Origin: Alphaproteobacteria bacterium
GTDB lineage: Bacteria; Myxococcota_A; UBA796; GCA-2862545
Direction of reading: 5' to 3'
DNA length: 64,000 nt
Assembly: GCA_020632955.1 (NCBI GenBank)
Contig: JACKEO010000001.1
Location: forward strand, 62,001 to 126,000
A model generated the notes under the pieces. It saw nothing but the letters and a program-made list of their open reading frames with translations, did not search any database and had not been told where the DNA came from. The first letter of the stretch is position 1; the number at the start of each line of letters is the position of its first letter. Made by a program: the position numbers and the translations under genes. Positions 57,652 through 64,000 of the stretch are shown here, piece by piece.

Positions 57652-58259
57652 GCCTCACCTCCGAAGGCCGAGGGCCCGCTGGCGACCAGGGAGGAGCGCG
57701 TGCCGGCATCCTCGACGAAGTCGAGCGGCGACCAGGGCTGCAGCTCCAGCCCGAAGGTGCGATGGAAGCGCGTGCGCACGCGGTCGCAGGCCTTCTCGGA
57801 GGTGGTGCCCACCAGGGCCCAGCCGTCGCGGACGTTCCACGACACCTCGACCAGCGTCACCCGCGGCAGCGCGCGCGCCAGCCACTCCTCCTCGAGCTGC
57901 TCCTTGATCTCGCGCTTCACGGCGGCGGGCACCTTCTCGGTGCCCCGCTCCGCGCACCACGCCTCGCAGCGCTTCTCGACCGTGGCCGAGAAGAGCTTGG
58001 CCGGCAGCGTCTTCTTGTCGACCCGCAGCGCGAACACCGCGAACGGATCGTAGAGCCAGCGATCCATCCGCGAGAAGCTCGTGTCGAGGAGGTTGTGGAT
58101 CTGCACCCACCCCTCCAGCTCCTCCTTGCCCGTGGTGCCCGTGGGCTCCCGGAAGGCCATCGCGTCGAGGCGCTCACGCCACGCCTCGCGCCATCCCTGG
58201 GGCACCTGCCCCACCACCCGGTACCGTCGCGCCGTGACGGCACCCTTCCACAGTCCCAT
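57648..58259 (-). CDS. rdgC: RdgC-like recombination-associated protein (N-terminal half)
   Basis: The 203-aa protein contains FALRVDKKTLPAKLF, KREIKEQLEEEWLARALPR, and ALVGTTSEKACDRVRTRF, which fit RdgC. E. coli RdgC is about 300 aa; here the protein ends at 203 and a coupled second gene follows. ATG at 58259 preceded by GGAGG. Not clearly broken: the second ORF has its own start overlapping the stop. Confidence 0.7.
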   Translation of the reverse strand: MGLWKGAVTARRYRVVGQVPQGWREAWRERLDAMAFREPTGTTGKEELEGWVQIHNLLDTSFSRMDRWLYDPFAVFALRVDKKTLPAKLFSATVEKRCEAWCAERGTEKVPAAVKREIKEQLEEEWLARALPRVTLVEVSWNVRDGWALVGTTSEKACDRVRTRFHRTFGLELQPWSPLDFVEDAGTRSSLVASGPSAFGGEA

Positions 58260-58318
58260 GCGTCCTCCGCGCCACCCGGGCCGCTATCGACCGGCACCCG
58301 GGGGTGCCAGCCCCACGA

Positions 58319-59212
58319 TCAGGACGCGTCGTTCAGGGCATGGAGCGCGTGGCGGAAGATCACGACCACGGCGCCGCCCTTCACCTCGAGGCCCAGCTCG
58401 AACCGGCTGAACCACACGACACGCCCCGTGATCACCTCGCCCTCGAGCAGGGTGACCGCCACGGGCTGTGCACGATCGAGGGTGTTGAACAGTCGGCGGT
58501 CGCTGCAGGTGTAGCGATCCTGGGGACGCTCGGCCGGACGTCGCGGCGCCTCGCCGAGCTCCTTGTCCTTCTGCATCGCCTTCTTCACCCGCTTCGCGTC
58601 GTCGGGGAGGTAGGCGTACTTGAGGTCGAGCTTGTGGTGGGTCTCGGTGGTGCCGTCGGCGAGCCCGAGGATCACCTCGTAGGTGCCGACCTCCTTCACC
58701 GCCGCCTCCACCCGGCGCTGGTCGAACAGGGCCAGCACGCGGGGTGCACCGTCGGTGACGGCCTCGTCGAGCACCGACCGGCTGGCGTTCGCCGTGCGGT
58801 GCTCGTCGAAGCGACGCTTCGCGAGGAAGGCCGGCAGGTCGGCGTGGCCCAGCACCACCTGGGTGGCGAAGGCGCGGTTCAGGTCGTGCTCCTTCATCAG
58901 GCGCTCGACCTCGCTGCGCTGCGACAGCTTCTCGAGGGCCTCGTTCAGCTCCAGCTTGCCCTGCGCGACGAGCATGGCCATCTGGAAGGGGATCCCGGTG
59001 GCCGCGAGCTCGTCGGCCCGCTTGCGCGTCTCGGACACCGGCCCCGGCCCGCCCCGGCGATCCCCGGACTTGCGCGAGGGACCCTTGCGAGGCGGCCCCT
59101 TCGGATCGCCGGAGCCACCGGACGGACCCGACGGACGCTCGAAGGACAGCGCGGGCCTGCGACGACGCTCTCCCTGCTCACGGCGGACGACCTTCACCTC
59201 GGGCCGACTCAT
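58319..59212 (-). CDS. Protein with C-terminal Hfq/Sm-like domain
   Basis: This 297-aa protein has an Arg/Lys/Pro/Gly-rich disordered N-terminus (1-60), a helical region (65-165), an unknown alpha/beta segment (165-220, VILGLADGTTETHHKLDLKY) and a C-terminal Sm-like domain (about 238-294: RLFNTLDRAQPVAVTLLEGE, GRVVWFSRFELGLEV, IFRHALHAL). The last part matches the Sm1/Sm2 pattern of Hfq (loop of V-x-V-x-L-x-x-G and the final IFRHAL, akin to Hfq's YKHA). Likely an RNA-binding factor; the fusion is unusual. Confidence 0.7.
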   Translation of the reverse strand: MSRPEVKVVRREQGERRRRPALSFERPSGPSGGSGDPKGPPRKGPSRKSGDRRGGPGPVSETRKRADELAATGIPFQMAMLVAQGKLELNEALEKLSQRSEVERLMKEHDLNRAFATQVVLGHADLPAFLAKRRFDEHRTANASRSVLDEAVTDGAPRVLALFDQRRVEAAVKEVGTYEVILGLADGTTETHHKLDLKYAYLPDDAKRVKKAMQKDKELGEAPRRPAERPQDRYTCSDRRLFNTLDRAQPVAVTLLEGEVITGRVVWFSRFELGLEVKGGAVVVIFRHALHALNDAS

Positions 59213-59233
59213 GGCTGCCTCCAGTCCCCTGAT

Positions 59234-59251
59234 CCCTGCATCCCTGCAGGG
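59234..59251 (-). terminator. Small hairpin between two genes
   Basis: CCCTGC and GCAGGG flank a 6-nt loop in the 67-bp gap after the DUF2325-like gene. Weak terminator or attenuator before the Hfq-like gene. Confidence 0.3.
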
Positions 59252-59279
59252 TAACGCACCCCGCCGGGGAGCATCGGAA

Positions 59280-60560
59280 TCAGGCTGTCAGCAGTCCGTC
59301 CGTGATGGCGCCGAGCAGGTCGCGGAGGGCGGGCCCCTCCGGGCGCACCACCAGCACCTTCGCGGTGCGGTAGACGGCGTCCGCCTCGGCCGTGGGGACG
59401 ACGTCCCACAGGACGAGCACGTCGGCCCAGGCCACGTCGTCGTGGGCGGCCCCCTGCGCGCGGGGACCTCCGGGCACGGCACGCACCTCGAGCCGGGGGT
59501 CGAGCCCCTCACGCAACAGGCGCTGCCAGCGCGGCAGGCCCCCCACCACGAGCAGTCGGCGGTGGCCATGGAGCAGCAGCGCCCCGGCCAGATCGTCGAG
59601 CGCACGCTGGAGGGCCGCGCCGCCGGGCACGTCGGCCCGCTCGGGCGCCACCTGCACCACCGCCGCTCCCCGGCCGAGCGCCTCGGGGACGGGGCCGGAG
59701 GTGAGCAGCAGCTTGTCGTCGACGACGCCGGTGAGCACGTCGGCGGGCACCACCTGCAAGGCCCAGAGGACGTCGCGCAGGTGACGCCCGCCGGCCAGCG
59801 CCACCAGGGCGCGATCGAACTCGTCGGCCCCGCGGAGCCCGCGGGCCTCGAGCAGGTCGAGCAGGGGCACCGCGCCGGCGGACGCGGAGCCCGTCGCCGC
59901 CTGCCCACCGGCCTGCGCCGCACGCTCCGCCTCCAGGGCCGCGCGCTCGGCGGTGAGCGCGGTGTCGAGCTGCTGCAGGGCGTGATCGCGCGCCTCGAGC
60001 GCGCGCGACCGCCCGTCGAGGCGGAGGCGCAGATCCTCGAGCTCGCGCTGGCGCGCCTCGAACACGGCCCGCTCGCTCGCCAGGGCACGACGCTGGCTCT
60101 CGAGCGCAGCCCGCTCTGCCGCCAGCGCGGCGTGCTCGCCGTCCACGTCGACCGGAGGTGCGGAGGGAGCCGGACGCGGAGGAGGCGTCGCGGGCGACGC
60201 CACCTGGGGCGGCCGGGACCGCGGCGGCGCCGCCCGCGCCGGGCTCCGCGCCGAGGGGACCCGTGCGCCCTGGCGCGTGACCCCGGGCACCAGCGTGGCC
60301 ATCAGGTCGGGACGCCCCTCCCCCATGGCCTCGAGCGTGGTCTCGGCGGGACCGCTGGAACCGGTGGGTCGATCGGGGACCTCGACCGGCAGGGGCGCCA
60401 CGCCGTCGGCGAGCCCCTGGCGCAGCTTGGCCTCGACCGGGCCGCTCACCTGGTCCTCCACCGACCGGAAGCGCCCGAAGCCGAGCGCGTGCAGCACGCC
60501 GAGGACCTCTTCCGGGGTGCGGCGTACCTCCTTCGCGAGCTTGCGGATGCGTACCGCCAT
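59280..60560 (-). CDS. IF2_N / coiled-coil / DUF2325-like protein
   Basis: The 426-aa protein has an N-terminal 50 residues (VRIRKLAKEVRRTPEEVLGVLHALGF) of the IF2_N type found at the start of translation initiation factor IF-2, a Pro-rich linker, a coiled coil (about 142-216), a helical segment, and a C-terminal alpha/beta domain (about 333-420, RRLLVVGGLPRWQRLLRE; WADVLVLWDVV) resembling DUF2325. I know no characterised protein with this plan. It precedes the Hfq-like gene by 67 bp. Confidence 0.68.
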   Translation of the reverse strand: MAVRIRKLAKEVRRTPEEVLGVLHALGFGRFRSVEDQVSGPVEAKLRQGLADGVAPLPVEVPDRPTGSSGPAETTLEAMGEGRPDLMATLVPGVTRQGARVPSARSPARAAPPRSRPPQVASPATPPPRPAPSAPPVDVDGEHAALAAERAALESQRRALASERAVFEARQRELEDLRLRLDGRSRALEARDHALQQLDTALTAERAALEAERAAQAGGQAATGSASAGAVPLLDLLEARGLRGADEFDRALVALAGGRHLRDVLWALQVVPADVLTGVVDDKLLLTSGPVPEALGRGAAVVQVAPERADVPGGAALQRALDDLAGALLLHGHRRLLVVGGLPRWQRLLREGLDPRLEVRAVPGGPRAQGAAHDDVAWADVLVLWDVVPTAEADAVYRTAKVLVVRPEGPALRDLLGAITDGLLTA

Positions 60561-60661
60561 CGTGCCTGCCCCGTCCTGTCGGCGAACCGTCCCGCCGGCC
60601 TAACGCGCCCTCCCTGCGCCCGCAGACCCCTCGTCGCCCCAGGCCTCCGCCGCCCCGACCA

Positions 60662-62539
60662 TCAGCGCAGGGCCTCGAGATCGGCCCGGCAGCGCGCGGC
60701 GAGATCGGCACGACCCGCCGCCTCCGCAGCCGTCGCCGCCTGCCTCAAGGCCTCCGCGGCGCCGTCCCGGCCCGCTCGGGCCAGGGTGCGCGCCTCGGCG
60801 ACCCGGGCGAGCAGCTCCAGGTCCGCTGCACCCGCCTCCGCACCGCGATCGCGGGCGAGCGCGAACAGGCGGAGGGCCGCCTCATCGGCAGCCTCGACGC
60901 CCTCGTTGTAGGCCGCCCAGCCCTCCGCGAGACGCGCCGTGGCGGCGAGCTCCTCCTCGCGCAGCTCGGCGAAGCCCCGTGCCGCCTGGGCGAGCAGCCC
61001 GCGCGCCTCGGCGTAGCGCCTGGCCTCGAAGTGCGCGCGCCCTTCGGTGTACGCGCTCCGGCTCGCCTCCCAGCGCGCGTGCAGGGCGGGCGCCTGCTGG
61101 AGCGCCTCCGCGTCGAGGGCGGCCACGGCGGGCGCGCCGTGGCCGAGCCCCCGCAGCACGGCCCGCGTGCGCTCGGCGGCCTGCGCGCCCACCTCGGCGC
61201 CTCCGGGGGCCTCGGCCTCGCGCACGGCGCGGGCGAAGGCCTCCAGCGCGGCCGCGGTCGCACCCCGCAGACCACATGCCTCCCCGCGGACCAGCGAGAG
61301 GCGCGCCGCCGGCACGCCGGCCGCGGCCAGGGCCGCCCGCTGGGCGTCGCGCGGCGGCTCGAGACCGTCCACGCACGCCGCGGTGCGCTCCTCCTCCACG
61401 GCCACACGGGCGGCATCCGTCAGGTACCCCAGGCTCGACCACGCGGATCGTGCCCGTCCGAGCGTGCGGAGCGCGCCGCCCGCATCCCCGGCCGCGCGCG
61501 CGACGAGCCCCTCCAGCTCCAGGGCCCGCGCGGCAGCCTGGGCGTGCACCAGGCCGTCCGAGGACGCCTGGAGCGCCTCCAGGGCGCGCGTCGCGGCGCG
61601 GGCATCCTCGGCCCGCAGCGAGAGCCGGACCCGCGCGGCGAGCACGTCGAGGCGCCTCAGGCGGAAGCTCGTGCCCGCCAGCTCCGCCTCGGCCTCGTCG
61701 AGCACGGCGGCGGCCTCGCGCAGCGCCCCCTCGGCCACCAGCACGTCGGCCAGCTCCAGGCGCGCCGCCACGCGCTCCCGAAGCAGGCCCTGCGCGCCCG
61801 CCTCCCGCACCACCTGCTCCAGCCGGCTGCGCGCGGTGCCCGCACGGCCGGAGGTGCGCTCGATCATCGCCGTCGCGATGGAGGCATGGAGCCGATCCCG
61901 CGTCGAGACCGGTGCCGTGCGCACGAGCGCCTCGGCCTGGGCGGCGCGCCCGTGCCGCAGCGCGTCCACCACCTGCGCGATCAGATCCGCCGAGGCGCCG
62001 CGTCCGAGGGTGTCGAGCTGCGCGGCGGCCCGGGCGCCCACGTCCGGCAGCCGGCTGGCCTGCGTCCACACCTCCCGCGCCGCCTCGATCGCGCCGAGAT
62101 CGGCGTGCACCAGGCCCAGGGTGAGCAGGGCGTGCCCCACCGACCACGCGTCGTCGGTGCGCGCCGCCTCCTCGAGCAGCCCGAGCGCCTCCCGTCCCCG
62201 CCCCTGGTCGGCGAGCACCAGCCCCTCCACCACGCGCAGACGCGGGTGGTCCGGCGCCACGGCGCGCGCCGCACGCACCACCTCCGCCGCCTGCCGCAGG
62301 TCGCCCTCCTCGTAGCGGGCGATCGCCTCCAGCACGCGCAGGTCCGCCCCCCCACCCGCCTCCACCAGGGCGTGGAGCTGTCGCGCGGCATCCGACCAGG
62401 CGTGGGCCTCGAGATCGGCGAGGGCCTCGTCGACCGCCACCTCGGCGCCCACGAGCACCCGCACGGCGTCGGCATCCACCAGCACCCGCGGCTCTCCCGC
62501 GAGCGCCGTCACCACCACCACGCTCCACCACGCCACCAC
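60662..62539 (-). CDS. Secreted/periplasmic TPR protein
   Basis: The 625-aa protein has a short signal-like start (VVVVTALAGEP) and then almost entirely Ala/Leu/Arg/Glu-rich helical repeats of TPR type. No catalytic residue pattern. GTG start 7 nt after GGAGG. It may be a scaffold. Confidence 0.7.
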   Translation of the reverse strand: MVAWWSVVVVTALAGEPRVLVDADAVRVLVGAEVAVDEALADLEAHAWSDAARQLHALVEAGGGADLRVLEAIARYEEGDLRQAAEVVRAARAVAPDHPRLRVVEGLVLADQGRGREALGLLEEAARTDDAWSVGHALLTLGLVHADLGAIEAAREVWTQASRLPDVGARAAAQLDTLGRGASADLIAQVVDALRHGRAAQAEALVRTAPVSTRDRLHASIATAMIERTSGRAGTARSRLEQVVREAGAQGLLRERVAARLELADVLVAEGALREAAAVLDEAEAELAGTSFRLRRLDVLAARVRLSLRAEDARAATRALEALQASSDGLVHAQAAARALELEGLVARAAGDAGGALRTLGRARSAWSSLGYLTDAARVAVEEERTAACVDGLEPPRDAQRAALAAAGVPAARLSLVRGEACGLRGATAAALEAFARAVREAEAPGGAEVGAQAAERTRAVLRGLGHGAPAVAALDAEALQQAPALHARWEASRSAYTEGRAHFEARRYAEARGLLAQAARGFAELREEELAATARLAEGWAAYNEGVEAADEAALRLFALARDRGAEAGAADLELLARVAEARTLARAGRDGAAEALRQAATAAEAAGRADLAARCRADLEALR

Positions 62540-62651
62540 GCACGCCTCCGGGGCTCCCCTTCACCGCGCGGCGCCGCGTCCGCCACGCGGAGCGCCGCCC
62601 GTCCGGGTCATGGGCGGGTCACGGATCGCCGCCCAGGGCCGGCTGCCGGCC

Positions 62652-62864
62652 TCAGGCGGGACGGATGTCGCGCACCTCGATCGAGCGCTGCATGGAACGC
62701 CCGAACCCGAGCGCATCGACACGGCGCCCCTGCACGACGACCTCGTGATCGCGGAGGTGCGCAGGCACGGCGCCCACCAGCGGCATCTCGCCGCCCTCCT
62801 CCTGCTCCAGCACCCACTGGCCTGCGCCCAGGTCGACGTAGCGAAGGGTCCCGATCCATTCCAT
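62652..62864 (-). CDS. Small DUF5818-like protein
   Basis: 70 aa. GTLRYVDLGAGQWVLEQEEG, EVVVQGRRVDALGFG and IEVRDI suggest a small OB-like beta domain similar to DUF5818. A strong SD (GAGGAGG, 5 nt before ATG) that overlaps the stop of the upstream subtilase gene, 10 bp away. Cotranscribed with it. Confidence 0.65.
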   Translation of the reverse strand: MEWIGTLRYVDLGAGQWVLEQEEGGEMPLVGAVPAHLRDHEVVVQGRRVDALGFGRSMQRSIEVRDIRPA

Positions 62865-62874
62865 GAAGGCCTCC

Positions 62875-64000
62875 TCAGGGGGCGTGCGCGGAACCCCGCG
62901 CGGGGTCGAGGCGATCGAGTCCAGCGACCGCCAGGGCAGCGAAGATCGCCACCACCGCTTGCAGGGCCAGCCACGTGGACGACCACGCACCCGGCAGCCA
63001 CCACGGACGGGCGAGACCGCTCGCGAGGACCCACACGACGTCGGCCCCCACACCAGCACAGATACCGAGGACGGCCGCCCGGCTCCACCGCGGACCCCCG
63101 CCGAGCACCACGAGCCCGATCGCGAGCCCCCCCGCGAGCCACGCCCCCACATGCACCCAGGACGGCCCCAGCATCAGGCCCGGCCAGGCCAGCACGCCGC
63201 GCGACAGCAGGGCCCCCCCCCAGCCTCCGAAGGTGCCCAGCACCGGCACGCCCCCCGCGGCCAGCAGGCCCGCCACGGCGGCGAGGAGACGCCGACGCAC
63301 CGCCAGACCGCCCACGGAGGCCACCACGAAGGCGAAGAAGGCCCCCAGCGCCCCGCGCTCCATCCCGTCGGCCAGACCGGTGAGCGCGAGCGCCGCCTCG
63401 AGGTCGAGCCGCCCCCAGCCCAGCTCCGGCGACCACGCGGCCTCGTCGGCCCCTGCGAGCAGCACGCGCTCCACGCCCCGCGCGTCGAGCACGCCCGTGG
63501 ACAGCAGGGCCGCCGCGGCCCCGGCCACGTGCGGGGTGGCCATCGAGGTGCCCTGGAACTCCTTGTAGGCGTGCCCCTCGCCGTCGATGGTGTCCTGCCA
63601 GACCCCGCCCCCGGGCCGGCGCTTGTCGCCCCCCGGGGCCGCGACATCCACGCCCTTGCCGGCGTTGCTGTAGGGCGCCGGGCTGCCGTCGGGCCCCGTG
63701 GCCGCCACGCCGATCGCCTCGGGGAGCGCCCCCGGCCAGCTCACGCGTCGTCCCCCGTCGTTGCCCGCCGCGGCCACCACGATCACGCCGGCGCGGTGGG
63801 CCCGCTTCACCGCGTGGTGGATGAGCGCGGAGTAGCGCCCGCTGCCCAGCGACAGGTTGATCACCTGCGCCCCCTGCTCCACCGCCCAGTGGATGCCCGC
63901 GGCCACCTGCACGGAGGTGCCCCCGCCGAAGCGCGACAGCACCTTCACGGGCAGCAGCAGCGCGTGGGGCGCCACGCCCGCCACGCCCACGCCGTTGTGC
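62875..64000 (-). CDS. Subtilisin-like serine protease with C-terminal membrane helices (5' truncated by window)
   Basis: At least 375 residues visible. The segment just after the catalytic His region (NGVGVAGVAPHA), oxyanion Asn in VVAAAGNDGG and the catalytic Ser in GTSMATPHVAGAAAA identify family S8. Asp and His lie beyond the window edge. About 150 C-terminal residues carry about five hydrophobic segments, so the protease is membrane-anchored at its C-terminus. Not rhombosortase-type (no GlyGly-CTERM). Confidence 0.88.
   Translation of the reverse strand, partial: HNGVGVAGVAPHALLLPVKVLSRFGGGTSVQVAAGIHWAVEQGAQVINLSLGSGRYSALIHHAVKRAHRAGVIVVAAAGNDGGRRVSWPGALPEAIGVAATGPDGSPAPYSNAGKGVDVAAPGGDKRRPGGGVWQDTIDGEGHAYKEFQGTSMATPHVAGAAAALLSTGVLDARGVERVLLAGADEAAWSPELGWGRLDLEAALALTGLADGMERGALGAFFAFVVASVGGLAVRRRLLAAVAGLLAAGGVPVLGTFGGWGGALLSRGVLAWPGLMLGPSWVHVGAWLAGGLAIGLVVLGGGPRWSRAAVLGICAGVGADVVWVLASGLARPWWLPGAWSSTWLALQAVVAIFAALAVAGLDRLDPARGSAHAP

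Noticed and set aside
62540..62651. Possible gene after the small DUF5818-like protein
   Set aside because: 112 bp with no RBS or conserved-looking frame.

Overview
The window is about 64 kb of very GC-rich DNA (I estimate around 70 percent) from a Gram-negative bacterium. Outer-membrane proteins (a TonB-dependent receptor, a porin), many lipoproteins, eukaryote-like Ser/Thr kinases with C-terminal membrane anchors, a PP2C phosphatase, an FHA protein and MoxR/VWA pairs together suggest Myxococcota or a nearby deltaproteobacterial-grade lineage. No rRNA genes, prophage, CRISPR array or insertion sequence is visible, and most of the sequence is tightly packed chromosomal genes with frequent GTG/TTG starts and 1-4 nt overlaps.

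Layout. 1-4.8 kb: the end of a Ser/Thr kinase, translationally coupled to a TPR/TonB receptor and a lipoprotein. 4.9-7.3 kb: a TrmN6-like methyltransferase, divergent from a coupled trio (lipoprotein, BrxA/DUF1819-like helical protein, TerB-like protein). 7.3-13 kb: a giant deacylase-like protein and topoisomerase III (topB). 13.2-16.5 kb: phosphopantetheinyl transferase, a sigma-like membrane protein, a TPR/pseudo-zincin and an RNase Z-like hydrolase. 16.5-20.4 kb: HhH protein, secreted propeller-like protein and FHA protein. 20.6-27.8 kb: the housekeeping core dnaB, rplI, rpsF, hppA, pth, rplY, prs and tRNA-Gln, all on the minus strand; it has no rpsR between rpsF and rplI and carries a 160-bp inverted-repeat element between prs and rplY.

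27.9-44.9 kb: a VWA/MoxR pair, a NYN-LOTUS protein with a strongly structured leader, a SerA-like dehydrogenase, a very large PHP lipoprotein divergent from a porin, a tail-collar lipoprotein, a second Ser/Thr kinase, a DEDD exonuclease-WYL fusion, queG, phosphatidylcholine synthase and a Lon-N-domain protein. 45-56.9 kb: rhomboid-TPR, trxB, PfkB kinase, gamma-glutamyltranspeptidase, a transmembrane PP2C phosphatase, a VWA protein with a membrane partner and a metallo-beta-lactamase-fold hydrolase. 57-64 kb (minus strand): tRNA-Arg, a two-gene RdgC, an Hfq-like fusion protein, an IF2_N/coiled-coil/DUF2325-like protein, a secreted TPR protein, a small DUF5818-like protein and the C-terminal part of a membrane subtilase.

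The two kinases, the PP2C phosphatase and the FHA protein could form a phosphosignalling network, although they are not in one operon. The most unusual material is the RdgC/Hfq-like/DUF2325 run at 57-60.6 kb, the overlapping trio at 5.75-7.3 kb, and the inverted repeat at 26.6 kb. All family assignments come from reading motifs; no database search was run.
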